Assembly (NCBI GenBank): GCA_003170135.1
Contig: PMZR01000057.1
Location: 1 to 52,812 of the forward strand
Length of the DNA: 52,812 bases
Source: Acidobacteriota bacterium
Lineage (GTDB): Bacteria; Acidobacteriota; Vicinamibacteria; Vicinamibacterales; Fen-181
Direction: 5' to 3'
Position numbers and translations under genes: made by a program. This document shows positions 9,663 to 18,443 of the stretch, in pieces; position 1 is the stretch's first letter, and each line of letters begins with the position of its first letter. Below the pieces are notes generated by a model. That model did not search any database, had not been told where the DNA came from, and was given only the letters and a program-made list of their open reading frames with translations.

Positions 9663-10388
9663 ATGAGCAATAAACCTGCCGCCATCGGAGTCACGTCGCG
9701 CGGTGTTGCCCCGCGACGCGGCCCGTCGTCAAACCGCTGGCGATGCTGCGCCGTTCTCGTCCTGCTGTTCGGCCTTGCGCACGCTGCCGACGCACAGACA
9801 GATCCCGGCCGTACAGTGCCTGCGGGCCCCGCTGGAGTTCAGCCGGCTCCCGCGGGAGTATCGGTCGGCGCCGATGATCGCACGGCGACACCGGCCCGCG
9901 AGGACCCTCTCGATCCGGGTGTGCATCAGGTTGTCGCGCCGCATCCTCTCGTGATCGCACCCGCCAACTGGCTGGCTGGGCCGGAGCGCATGCAGGCGGA
10001 GCGCATGCAGGACGCCCGCCGGTGGCTCATCGACAGCCCGTTCGAAATTGCATCACGCGGATTCGCCGTGCGCCGCAACGCGAATACCGCGAGAGGGCCG
10101 CGCAGACTGAACCACACGTTCGTGCACATCCCGCTCCTGCAATGGCAGCGACATTCTCAGATCTTCAGCCCGCGCGGCCTGGTGACCGTCAACCCGGCAC
10201 TCGTCCTCGGCAGGCGGCAGACGTTCATGCCGGAACTGGCCCGCGGCGGGCGCACGTTCGGCGTGGCGCTGGAGATGACGATCAGGCTGGACGGCGCGGG
10301 GGGATCGACGTTCGGGACGGACGCGACTCGGTCGGGCGGCGCGGTGCTCTCCGGGTTACGGACCGTCCTCGACAGAGACGCCAGGTAG
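9663..10388 (+). CDS. Hypothetical protein with possible signal peptide
   Basis: 241 aa from ATG 9663. A basic N-terminus (RGPSSNRWR) is followed by a hydrophobic run CCAVLVLLFGLAHAADAQ, consistent with a signal peptide cut after ADA or AQ. The mature part is rich in proline, alanine and arginine, with no recognised domain. No Shine-Dalgarno site is visible. It converges on the OYE gene at 10427. It could be a real lineage-specific exported protein or a chance open frame. Confidence 0.4.
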   Translation: MSNKPAAIGVTSRGVAPRRGPSSNRWRCCAVLVLLFGLAHAADAQTDPGRTVPAGPAGVQPAPAGVSVGADDRTATPAREDPLDPGVHQVVAPHPLVIAPANWLAGPERMQAERMQDARRWLIDSPFEIASRGFAVRRNANTARGPRRLNHTFVHIPLLQWQRHSQIFSPRGLVTVNPALVLGRRQTFMPELARGGRTFGVALEMTIRLDGAGGSTFGTDATRSGGAVLSGLRTVLDRDAR

Positions 10389-10426
10389 CCTCTCCTGGCG
10401 GCGTGACGTGTGCCGACGTGACCCGG

Positions 10427-11434
10427 TCACGCGCTGCGCAATTGCTCGATTGCCGACTGCGCCCATGTCGGGTCGTTGAGCATCGCGCGGCCGACGCCGA
10501 TCAGGTCGGCCCGGCCTTCGCGGACGATGCGGTCGGCGTGGCCAGGATCGGTGATGCCGCCGGTCACGAGCACAGGCACGCGAACGGCCGCCTTGATTGC
10601 CTCCGCGTACGGCACGAACCAACCCGGGCCGCGTGCGACGACGACCGGCGGACGCGATCCCTGCAGCCCGCCCGACACGTCGACGAGATCGACGCCGCGA
10701 TCGACCAGGACCTGCGCCGCCCGCACCGCCTCGTTGATCTGCAACCCACCCAGGGCCTCGTCGTGCACCCCGAGACGCAGGAACACCGGGAACGTCGGGC
10801 CGACCCGTTCGCGCACGGCGGCAAGGACATCGACGTGCAGGCGGCGGCGATTCTCGTCGTTGCCGCCGTACTCGTCTTCGCGATGGTTCGTCAACGGTGA
10901 GAGGAACTGCGACAGCAGGTAGCCGTGCGCGGAGTGGATTTCGACCGCGTCAAAGCCCGCGTCACGCGCCCGCGCGGCGGCATCGCCAAACGCCGCGACG
11001 ACCTGCCTGATCTCGGCTGGGGTCGTCGCCTGCGCGGGATCGACATCCTTCTCGAACGGGTGGAGCATGCTGGACGGACCGAGCGGTGCGCGACCGATCA
11101 CGGCGACCGTCGTGCTCGCCCCGGCGTGAGCCAGCTGCAGGCACGCGACGGCGCCTTCACGCTTGATCGCCGCAGCCAGGCGCGCCAGGCCGGGGATCGT
11201 CGCGTCCTCGTGCACGCCCATCTGCGTGTCGCTGATGCGGCCCCACGGGTGCACGTAGGTGTGCTCGACGATGATGAGCGACGTCCCGGCTGCGGCGCGC
11301 ACGCGGTGGTATTCGACGATGCGGTCGGTCACCTCGCCGCGCGGCGTCGCAAAGCCCGAGAACATCGGCGGCATCACGATGCGGTTGCGCAGCGTGAGAC
11401 CGGCGAAGGAGAGCGGAGAAAGCAGTGTGGACAT
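10427..11434 (-). CDS. NADH:flavin oxidoreductase, old yellow enzyme family (YqjM-like)
   Basis: 335 aa TIM-barrel flavoenzyme that reduces activated C=C bonds with NAD(P)H. FMN-binding and active-site features are visible: LRNRIVMPPM at 15-24, HSAHGY at 167-172, the loop FLSPLTNHREDEYGG, and the C-terminal phosphate-binding segment VTGGITDPGHADRIVREGRADLIGVGRAML. The active-site pair is His-x-x-His, as in bacterial YqjM and enoate reductases. The start is ATG 11434; a TTG five codons upstream is an alternative, and no strong SD is present for either. It lies downstream of GH127 on the same strand, across a repeat array. Confidence 0.92.
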   Translation of the reverse strand: MSTLLSPLSFAGLTLRNRIVMPPMFSGFATPRGEVTDRIVEYHRVRAAAGTSLIIVEHTYVHPWGRISDTQMGVHEDATIPGLARLAAAIKREGAVACLQLAHAGASTTVAVIGRAPLGPSSMLHPFEKDVDPAQATTPAEIRQVVAAFGDAAARARDAGFDAVEIHSAHGYLLSQFLSPLTNHREDEYGGNDENRRRLHVDVLAAVRERVGPTFPVFLRLGVHDEALGGLQINEAVRAAQVLVDRGVDLVDVSGGLQGSRPPVVVARGPGWFVPYAEAIKAAVRVPVLVTGGITDPGHADRIVREGRADLIGVGRAMLNDPTWAQSAIEQLRSA

Positions 11435-11442
11435 GGAGAAAA

Positions 11443-11487
11443 GGCTCAAGGCTTATGGCTTATGGCGTGACTAGGCTCAGGGCTCCG
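11443..11487. repeat. Heptamer array, GGCTTAT/GGCTCAG family
   Basis: Units GGCTCAA, GGCTTAT, GGCTTAT, an irregular 10-mer, GGCTCAG and GGCTCCG. It contains the TGA of the GH127 gene (11477-11479) and so encodes that protein's last residues. Positions 11443-11460 are identical to 27192-27209. Confidence 0.8.
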
Positions 11488-13498
11488 GATTGTACGGCAG
11501 CCACACGGCCATTTCGCCCTTGCCGCGATTCGCCCAGGCGAAATACGGGATCGCCATCACCTGGACCTTGTGGGCACCGCGATCGTCCACCGCGGTCCCC
11601 GGCCCGGTGACGACGCCGATACCGCCGAGCAACGACGGGCGGAATTCGTGCTGCAACACGACCGACAGCGGCAGCACGAGATTGCTCACGCGCCCGTTGT
11701 TGTCGGCCGCTTCGACCGCGTACACGATCGGGCCGCGTTCGATCGCGGCGCGTGCGCGGTCGGCCTTCACGCCGGCATGCGCCACGAGGCGGCGGACCGG
11801 CATCGGCAAGTCGAGTTCGACGACATCGCCCGGCGACCAGCGGCGGCGGATGCGGGCGAAGCCGGCTTCCAGAACGACCGGCACGCCCTTGCCGTTCACG
11901 CGCAGCGCCACCTCGTCGTGTCGCCGGTCCACGAAGCGGTACAGATCGCTCGGCACCGGCTGCTCCCGCGCCCACCCGGGCACGCGCACGTGCAGCGCAA
12001 ACTCCGCGGCCTTTTCCGGCTTCACCGTGATGCGCACCCTGCCGTCCCACGGGTACTGCGTCTGCTGGACGAGCGTCACCTTCGTGGACGACAGCGCGAC
12101 CTGCGCGGTGCTGCCAACCAACAGGTTCACGTACAGGATGTCGCCGCTGCCGGCGGCCCGATCGGGACCAGTGGCGTAGATCAGGCCGGGGAACTGCGCC
12201 AGCAGCCGCGCGAGGTTCGACGGGCAGCAGGCGACCTCGAAGTACTCGCTGCGCTCGACGTCGCCGGCCGACTCGAGCGGGTTCTGGTAGAAGAACCGAT
12301 CGCCGCTCGCCGACACGCCCGAGAGCAGCCCGTTGTAGAGCACACGCTCCAGGACGTCCACGTATTTCCCGTCGCCGTGGAGCAGGAACATGCGCTCGTT
12401 CCAGAGATCGTTGCCAACCGACGCGCACGTTTCGGTGTACGCCTCTTTGTTGGGCAGCTCGTAATCGTCACCGAACGCCTCGACCACCCCGCGCGATCCG
12501 ATGCCGCCCGTCACGTACATCCGCTTGGAGACCATGTCGGTCCAGATCCGGTCCACGGCCTCTCGGTAGGCAACATCCTGCGCCAGCCCGGCCACGTCCG
12601 TCATCGCGGAATAGAGGTACATCGCACGAACGGCATGACCGATCGCGCGCGTCTGCTCGGTGACGGGCAGGTGATCCTGCATGTACGGACGGTCGTTGTA
12701 GATCGCAAACGGCGAGTCGGGCGGGTAGGGCTGCGTGTCGTGCGGCCGGCCGCGCTGGTCGAGGAAGAAACGGGCGAGGGTGAAATAGCGCTCGTCCCCG
12801 GTCAGCCGGTACATCTTGACGAGCGCCAGCTCGATCTCTTCGTGTCCGGGGACGGCCTTGCGTGCGGTCGGCCCGAATTCGCGGTTGACGAGATCCGCGT
12901 TCTTCGACGCGACCCGCATGAAGTCGTCGCGGCCGGTGGCCAGTTGCCACGCGATCGCCGCTTCGTAGAGGTGGCCAACGTTGTAGAGCTCGTGGCTGCC
13001 GTTCAGGTTGATCCAGCGTTCGGCGCCGATGCCCGCCACCGGCGGCTTCGCGCCGAGGGTGCGGGCGGGATACAGGTAGCCGTCCGGCACCTGCGCGCGT
13101 GCGATGAGGTCGATTAGGTGCGCGAGCTGCGACTCGAGCGCCGGGTCGGGCCGGGACTTCAGCGTGCAGGCGGCGGCTTCGATCGTCTTGTAGATGTCGC
13201 TGTCGTTGAAGCGCCGCCCCTCGTAATCGCCCTTCTTCAGCCCGGCCGCCTTCTCGAAATTCGCAACGCGGCCGGTGCGCTCGTTCTCGCGCATGATGTG
13301 CGGGATCGAGACGGTCCGATTCCTCTCCAATCGCGGCGCCCAGAACGCATCGTCCACGGTCACGTCGAAAAACGGCACGGGACGAATCGCGTAATCGCGC
13401 GCCGGCGTTCGCGCGGGCATCTGTGCCGCGAGCAGGGCGGCGCACGCGACGATGGGAACGAGCGGCAGCGCGCGGCAAAGGACCGCCAGGATCTTCAT
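11477..13498 (-). CDS. Secreted glycoside hydrolase family 127 (beta-L-arabinofuranosidase, DUF1680)
   Basis: 673 aa with an N-terminal signal peptide (PLVPIVACAALLAAQ). The body is the GH127 (alpha/alpha)6 barrel, with the start RPVPFFDVTVDDAFWAPR typical of the family. The zinc-cysteine active site of HypBA1 is conserved: Glu356-x-Cys358 in TETCASVG and Cys424-Cys425 in ACCPSN. One of the latter should be the catalytic nucleophile. The product should release L-arabinofuranose from plant or microbial glycans in the periplasm. A CBM9-like secreted protein follows upstream at 13515. The final residues come from a repeat array. Confidence 0.93.
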   Translation of the reverse strand: MKILAVLCRALPLVPIVACAALLAAQMPARTPARDYAIRPVPFFDVTVDDAFWAPRLERNRTVSIPHIMRENERTGRVANFEKAAGLKKGDYEGRRFNDSDIYKTIEAAACTLKSRPDPALESQLAHLIDLIARAQVPDGYLYPARTLGAKPPVAGIGAERWINLNGSHELYNVGHLYEAAIAWQLATGRDDFMRVASKNADLVNREFGPTARKAVPGHEEIELALVKMYRLTGDERYFTLARFFLDQRGRPHDTQPYPPDSPFAIYNDRPYMQDHLPVTEQTRAIGHAVRAMYLYSAMTDVAGLAQDVAYREAVDRIWTDMVSKRMYVTGGIGSRGVVEAFGDDYELPNKEAYTETCASVGNDLWNERMFLLHGDGKYVDVLERVLYNGLLSGVSASGDRFFYQNPLESAGDVERSEYFEVACCPSNLARLLAQFPGLIYATGPDRAAGSGDILYVNLLVGSTAQVALSSTKVTLVQQTQYPWDGRVRITVKPEKAAEFALHVRVPGWAREQPVPSDLYRFVDRRHDEVALRVNGKGVPVVLEAGFARIRRRWSPGDVVELDLPMPVRRLVAHAGVKADRARAAIERGPIVYAVEAADNNGRVSNLVLPLSVVLQHEFRPSLLGGIGVVTGPGTAVDDRGAHKVQVMAIPYFAWANRGKGEMAVWLPYNPEP

Positions 13499-13514
13499 GA
13501 GCGTCCCGGAAATG

Positions 13515-14324
13515 TTACTGCCGCGGGCCCCTGGCCAGCCGAATATTCATCGTCACGTCGATCGGGTCGAAGACCACAGGCCGGTTCCCCCGGCCGCCGA
13601 CCGTGATGCCCCAGCCGGCGCCCCACGGCTGTCCGAACACCGTGGGCGCGATCGGGCCGCCGCGCAGCGGCGCTGTTTCGATCTCCAGCCGCGCCATCTG
13701 GCCCGGTTCGATGTTCGGCGCGAACGGATGCTCGGCGCTGTGCATCAGCGGCAGCTTCACCTCGTACACCGTCAGGTCGTCGTGCAGGCCCACGCGAGCC
13801 TCGATCCCGCCGGCCTCGTCGATCGGCGCCAGCTGCGCGTCATTCTTGCCGGGTCCGAGGATGCCGATTTCGTCCTGTCCGGGCACCTGGTCGGTCTCAC
13901 CTTCGGCCCGCTGCGGCGGCGCGGCGGGGCCGTCCCGCCTGGGCACTCGCGGCAGGCCGGCCTGCGGCGGATTCGGCACGGGAAAATGAACGCCGAACCG
14001 TCGCTTCTTGCCGCCCTCTCGATCGAGCCAGACCACGAGGCCCATCCTGCCGATCTGCGTCCGCAACCCGAGGTCCTTCGTCGGCAGGCACAAGTACAGC
14101 CACTCGCCGTCGTTGACGATGCCCAGCGAGAAGTGTTCTCCCTTGACCGGCAGTTCTTCGCCCCTCCATTCCTCGTCGGATCCGTCGATCCGGATCTCGT
14201 GCTGGCGCCACGAACTGGCCCGCTCGGTGGCCGCATACGCAATCGTCCCGATGGCGGCGACGAGCGCGACAACGAGGATGACGGGCTGAAACCGGCATGA
14301 CAGCGCGGAAACTATGCGAGGCAT
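13515..14324 (-). CDS. Secreted protein with CBM9/DOMON-like beta-sandwich domain
   Basis: 269 aa. The signal peptide (PVILVVALVAAIGTIAYA) is followed by a domain of the CBM9-like type: IRIDGSDEEWRGEELPV, then FSLGIVNDGEWLYLCL and GLVVWLDREGGKKRRFG. This is the pattern of family 9 carbohydrate-binding and related sandwich proteins. The C-terminal part (YEVKLPLMH, then RLEIET) fits the second half of the fold, split by a proline-rich insert. It is transcribed towards GH127 (16-bp gap to its start), so the two are probably one unit and may bind the same glycan. The ATG at 14324 has AGAGG upstream. The longer open frame consists of repeat-derived sequence. Confidence 0.65.
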   Translation of the reverse strand: MPRIVSALSCRFQPVILVVALVAAIGTIAYAATERASSWRQHEIRIDGSDEEWRGEELPVKGEHFSLGIVNDGEWLYLCLPTKDLGLRTQIGRMGLVVWLDREGGKKRRFGVHFPVPNPPQAGLPRVPRRDGPAAPPQRAEGETDQVPGQDEIGILGPGKNDAQLAPIDEAGGIEARVGLHDDLTVYEVKLPLMHSAEHPFAPNIEPGQMARLEIETAPLRGGPIAPTVFGQPWGAGWGITVGGRGNRPVVFDPIDVTMNIRLARGPRQ

Positions 14325-14502
14325 GGGGTCCTCTCTCTTCTTCGACCGTGCAGGGGAGAGACGGGGGTGCGTCGCCCCTACGATTGGCAACGTGGCGCTG
14401 GCAGGCCGCAGGTTGCAGGACGGCACCGGGAAGGCAGGCACCTTCCAGTGTAGCCGAAACCGGGTGCGCGGGCGAAGTTCGGCTGGGCTGGATCCAGGCT
14501 GC

Positions 14503-14588
14503 GGGCTCCGGACTCCAGGCCCCGGTTCTGGCTCCTGACCTTCAGGTCTCCGACTTCGGACTTCCGACTTCGGACTCCGGACTCCCTG
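14503..14588. repeat. Heptamer array, GGACTCC/GGACTTC family
   Basis: Units CGACTTC, GGACTTC, CGACTTC, GGACTCC, GGACTCC at 14551-14585, preceded by looser GGCTCCG/GACTCCA copies from 14503. It ends 5 bp from the stop codon of the permease gene. The remaining 14325-14500 holds no gene; a GGGGTGCGTCGCCCC-type imperfect hairpin lies near 14360. Confidence 0.8.
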
Positions 14589-14593
14589 GCCCG

Positions 14594-16996
14594 TCATTCC
14601 GCGTGGAGCAACTCCAGGAGGTCCTGCTGGAGCGCGCGGCGCGCGGCCAGGTAGCAGGTGCCTACCGCCGCTGCGGCCACGAGCACGGCCACCGCGGCAA
14701 ACGTCGCGGGATCGTGAGGGCTCACGCCGTAAAGCAGCGTCGCCAGCATGCGGCCGACGGCGCCCGCCGCCGCCAGCCCGATCACGACGCCGAGCGCCGT
14801 CCACTGCGCCCCTTCGCCGACAATCATCCGGAGGTTCCCGCCCGGGGTGGCGCCCAGCGCCCCGCGGATGGCGAGTTCACGCCGGCGTTCGGCCACGGCG
14901 CGCGAGCTGACCGCGGAAAGGCCCACGAGCGCGACAGCGAGCGCAAGGATGGCGAAGCTCGCCGCGGGCAACACCCGCAGCCGCCGGTCCGCGATCGAAC
15001 GCAGGATCTCGTCGTCGAGCGATCGCACCTCCGGCACGGGCATGGATGGATCCGCGTCGCGTATTACACGGCGCAGCGCGGGTGCCAGTGCCAACGGATC
15101 CTGGCTGCCGCGCACGACCAGGTACGACGTGCCCGCCGGCAGGTCGTTCCACAGCAAATAGACGGTCCCGCTCGAGGCCGAGTCGAGTCCCGCGTACTTG
15201 ATATCTCCGACGATGCCGATGATGCGCGGGCGGCGCGCCCGGCCGGCGATCGGCGGCAGCGAGAACGGGAGTGCACGATCGACGAGGTCGTGGTTCGGAA
15301 AGAGATGCCGCGCGGCGGACTCGCTCAATACCGCCACCGGCCCGGCGCCGCCGACGTCCCCGTCCGTGAAGGTGCGCCCGCGAACGACGCGCGCGCCGAG
15401 CGCGGCGAAGTAGCCGGGCGTCACCGAGGCCAGCGTGAGGACCTGGAAGTTGCTGCGGCCCTTCACTTCGACGTTGATCCCCATCTGCAGCGGCGAGACG
15501 CGCGGCGGCAGCGTGCTGCCGATGCCCGCCGACTGCACGCCCGGCAACACGCGGACCCGCTCGAGCACCTGGCTGACATACGGTGCCCGCGCGTTGGCGG
15601 CAAACGTCGTGGTGTCGGTCATCACCAGTCGAACGGTGGCGACGTGGCTCGCCTCGATGCCGCCCGCCTGATCGAGCAGGCGCGTCACGGTCCGCATCAC
15701 CAGGCCGGCGCCGGTGAGGAGCACGATCGACAGCGCGATCTGGCCGGCCACGAGCGCGCCACGCACGCGCCGCGCGCCGCGCGAGGCGGACGCGGTGGCG
15801 CCGCGGAAGGCCGGCGCGAAGTCGCCGCGCGCCGCGTTCAGGGCGGGCGCCGCGCCGCACAGCAGCGCGATGACAAAGGCCGTGACCGCGGTGCCCGCGA
15901 GCACGGGCAGATCGATCGCGACGCTGTCCAGCCGCGGGAACACCCCGGTGGCGATGCGGACGAACGCGCGGACCAGGACCAGGCCAATCCAGACACCGAG
16001 CGCGGAGGCCGCGACGGCAACGACGAGGCTCTCGGCCAGCACGCCGCGGATCAACTGCCAGCAACTGGCGCCCAGCGCGAGCCGCACCGCGAAGTCGCGC
16101 GAGCGGGCCACGGCGCGGCCGACGAGCAACGACGCGACGTTGCCGCATGCCACCAGGAGCACGAGGATTGCAGCGGCAACCAGTACGGCGAGCACCGGGC
16201 GCACGCGCGCGGTGAGCACGTCGGTGAGCGGCTCCACGGTCAGGCGCACCACGCTGCTTTGCGGACCCCAGATGTCGCGCCGCACGCGGACCGCATCGTC
16301 ACTGGCCTGCTGCAGCGTCACCCCGGGCTTCAGACGGGCGACGAGGCGAAACGAGCGCCCGTCGGCCTGCGCGCCGCCGATCTGGATGGCCGTGAGCGAG
16401 GAGGCCGGCAGCCACGCGACGACATCGTCTGCCGGAAACGCGAATACCTCCGGCATGCTGCCCGACACAACGTAGCTGCCGGTGCCGACGGTCACCGCGC
16501 GCCCGACCGTGCCTGAGCCTGGCATCCCGACGAGCTGCGGTGCCGCGCGTTTGACGACGAGCCACGGGTCCGTCTGTGCCCCGGAAGGCACGCGTCCTTC
16601 TGCCGCCCGCACGCCGAGCGCCTCGAAGAACTCCCCCTTCACGATCGCCGCGCGCACCACGCGAGGCTCGCCGAGGCCCCTGACCGTGAATTCGGCGTTG
16701 GAGTAGGCTGCGACGTGCTCAACCGTCCTGAGGCGTTGCCGCCACTGGTCGAATTCGGCGAGCGGCATCCCGAATTCGTGTCCGCCCGCTTCCTCCCACA
16801 GGACGACGACGCGCGAGACCTCGGGATAGGGCAGCGGCCGCAGGAGGATGCCATAGGCGACGGCCAGGACCGACGTGTTCACGCCCGTGCCGAGGGCGAG
16901 AATCAGGATCGCAGCGGCCGTGGTCCATCGAGCACCCACGAGCGCCCGGACGGCGATTCGCAGATCGTACAGAAAGGCGCGCGTGGCGTTCAGCAT
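14594..16996 (-). CDS. FtsX/MacB-like permease (acidobacterial ADOP type)
   Basis: 800 aa. The layout is TM1 near the N-terminus (AAAILILALGTGVNTSVLAVAYGILLRPLPYP), a MacB periplasmic core domain, a three-helix FtsX block around residues 270-400, a linker helix pair, a second periplasmic domain, and a final FtsX block ending in TCYLAARRALQQDLLELLHAE. This eight-TM double-module form is expanded in Acidobacteriota and annotated as ABC transporter permease or ADOP. No ATPase gene is adjacent, so it may act with a distant partner or mechanically. I chose ATG 16996, with AGGTG just upstream; a GTG at 17011 is possible. Confidence 0.9.
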   Translation of the reverse strand: MLNATRAFLYDLRIAVRALVGARWTTAAAILILALGTGVNTSVLAVAYGILLRPLPYPEVSRVVVLWEEAGGHEFGMPLAEFDQWRQRLRTVEHVAAYSNAEFTVRGLGEPRVVRAAIVKGEFFEALGVRAAEGRVPSGAQTDPWLVVKRAAPQLVGMPGSGTVGRAVTVGTGSYVVSGSMPEVFAFPADDVVAWLPASSLTAIQIGGAQADGRSFRLVARLKPGVTLQQASDDAVRVRRDIWGPQSSVVRLTVEPLTDVLTARVRPVLAVLVAAAILVLLVACGNVASLLVGRAVARSRDFAVRLALGASCWQLIRGVLAESLVVAVAASALGVWIGLVLVRAFVRIATGVFPRLDSVAIDLPVLAGTAVTAFVIALLCGAAPALNAARGDFAPAFRGATASASRGARRVRGALVAGQIALSIVLLTGAGLVMRTVTRLLDQAGGIEASHVATVRLVMTDTTTFAANARAPYVSQVLERVRVLPGVQSAGIGSTLPPRVSPLQMGINVEVKGRSNFQVLTLASVTPGYFAALGARVVRGRTFTDGDVGGAGPVAVLSESAARHLFPNHDLVDRALPFSLPPIAGRARRPRIIGIVGDIKYAGLDSASSGTVYLLWNDLPAGTSYLVVRGSQDPLALAPALRRVIRDADPSMPVPEVRSLDDEILRSIADRRLRVLPAASFAILALAVALVGLSAVSSRAVAERRRELAIRGALGATPGGNLRMIVGEGAQWTALGVVIGLAAAGAVGRMLATLLYGVSPHDPATFAAVAVLVAAAAVGTCYLAARRALQQDLLELLHAE

Positions 16997-17050
16997 GCAC
17001 CTGTTTGACACCGGCCGGGCGCGGATGGCTGCAACCTGCCTCCCGGCACG

Positions 17051-17617
17051 TCAGAAGACACCGGGCACGAGGCGCCTGGTTCGCCGGCAGTACTCCCCGT
17101 ACGGCTCGCCGAGCGCGTCCAGCAGCGCGGCCTCCTCCTTCCGGATGCGATTGAGGATGGCGAGCGCAATCGGCACGACAAGCGCCAGGATGCTGAGCCA
17201 GCTGCCGTAGAAGACGCCCAGGCCGAGAAACGCGAGCAGCAGCCCGGAGTAGGACGGGTGGCGGACGTAGCGATACACGCCCCTGTCGACCAGCGCATGG
17301 CCGGTGTGGATCGCGACGTTCACCGTGAACAGCCGGCCGAGCGTGAGGATCGCCACCCACCGGAGCACGAGCCCGGCGAGAACCAGCGACAGGGCGACCG
17401 AATCGGTGATTGTCGTCGCAGCCCGGAAGTGCCCCGCATGGACGAATCGGAGCGACACGGCGGCGGTCACGCTGAGGGTGATTACGATCCAGAGAAGCCT
17501 CAGCGACCCGCGATCCGCGAGCGCGGTGTCATCCGCCCCGGCACGCTTGAAGATTGCGAGCAGGACCTCGGAGGCCGGGAACGCCATCACGGCGATCCAG
17601 ACAACGGTGACGAGCAT
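17051..17617 (-). CDS. ICMT-family membrane methyltransferase (isoprenylcysteine carboxyl methyltransferase-like)
   Basis: 188 aa with about five hydrophobic segments. The C-terminal signature is clear: GVYRYVRHPSYSGLLL, then NRIRKEEAALLDALGEPYGEYCRRTRRLVPGVF, the S-adenosylmethionine and substrate region shared by ICMT and PEMT-like enzymes. In bacteria the substrate of such proteins is usually unknown. It is upstream of the permease on the same strand (about 54-bp gap). No clear SD precedes the ATG. Confidence 0.85.
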   Translation of the reverse strand: MLVTVVWIAVMAFPASEVLLAIFKRAGADDTALADRGSLRLLWIVITLSVTAAVSLRFVHAGHFRAATTITDSVALSLVLAGLVLRWVAILTLGRLFTVNVAIHTGHALVDRGVYRYVRHPSYSGLLLAFLGLGVFYGSWLSILALVVPIALAILNRIRKEEAALLDALGEPYGEYCRRTRRLVPGVF

Positions 17618-17711
17618 CGGGAAGCAGGATCGACCTTCTGCCGGGTACGCGTCAAGCCCGCTCCCACGTCGGCCGGCAGTGCTGTAGAATCGGGTCGCCT
17701 GGAGGACTCAT

Positions 17712-18350
17712 ATGAACCGTCATTTTGTCACGACGTGCCTTACGGCGCTCATCCTCTTTGTGGTTGTCGGGTCGGCCGCCGCGCAGCAAATCACCCTGCC
17801 GCCACCGAAGACCGACGGCGGCAAACCGCTGATGCAGGTGCTCAACGAGCGGCATTCGACGCGCGAGTTCGGCGCCGAGAAACTGTCGCCCCAGATGCTG
17901 TCGAACCTGTTGTGGGCCGCCTTCGGCGTCAACCGCACCGACGGCAAACGCACGGCGCCCTCGGCGGTGAACTGGCAGGAGATGGACATCTACGTGACGC
18001 TGCCTGAAGGCGCGTACGTCTACGACGCCAAGGCGAACCGCTTGAACCTCGTGGCCAGCGAGGATCTCCGGGCCGCCACCGGGAGCCAGCCGTTCACGGG
18101 CACCGCGCCGCTCAACCTGGTATACGTCGCCGACATGACGAAGGCGAAGACCTCGCCCGAGAACCAGGCGATCTGGGTCCCGGCGGATGCCGGCGTCATC
18201 GTCCAGAACGTCTACCTGTTCTGCGCGTCGGAAGGGCTCGTCGCCGTGGTACGAGGCATGATCCCGCGTGACGCGCTGGCGAAGGCGCTCAAGCTGCGAC
18301 CGGAGCAGAAGATCATGCTGGCGCAGACGGTCGGGTATCCGAAGAAGTAG
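17712..18350 (+). CDS. Exported SagB/ThcOx-family nitroreductase-like protein (copy 2)
   Basis: 212 aa, signal peptide TALILFVVVGSAAAQ, then the same domain as the copy at 8591-9241: RHSTREFGAEKLSPQML, LLWAAFGVNR, VTLPEGAYVYDAKA, FCASEGLVAVVRGM, and an identical end VGYPKK. The two are clear paralogues about 8.5 kb apart. GGAGG lies 6 nt before the ATG, and TAGAAT at 17685-17690 is a plausible -10. The stop codon TAG is also the first three bases of a heptamer array. Confidence 0.85.
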   Translation: MNRHFVTTCLTALILFVVVGSAAAQQITLPPPKTDGGKPLMQVLNERHSTREFGAEKLSPQMLSNLLWAAFGVNRTDGKRTAPSAVNWQEMDIYVTLPEGAYVYDAKANRLNLVASEDLRAATGSQPFTGTAPLNLVYVADMTKAKTSPENQAIWVPADAGVIVQNVYLFCASEGLVAVVRGMIPRDALAKALKLRPEQKIMLAQTVGYPKK

Positions 18351-18378
18351 TGGGTAGTGGGTAGTGGATAGTGGATAG
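18348..18378. repeat. Heptamer array, TAGTGGG family
   Basis: Four clean units (TAGTGGG twice, TAGTGGA twice) plus TAG. The first three bases are the stop codon of the SagB-like gene. Confidence 0.9.
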
Positions 18379-18385
18379 ACGCAGG

Positions 18386-18406
18386 GGCGGAGCTTGCTCC
18401 GCCTTT
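18386..18406 (+). terminator. Hairpin between sagB-like copy 2 and thyX
   Basis: GGCGGAGC, TT, GCTCCGCC followed by TTT: a perfect 8-bp stem with a short U-run. It could be an intrinsic terminator. The same word also occurs as a scattered palindrome in many genomes, so a mobile palindrome is an alternative. Confidence 0.55.
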
Positions 18407-18443
18407 CGGGTAGCGAGTCGCGACTGACGCGACGGAGGGCGAG

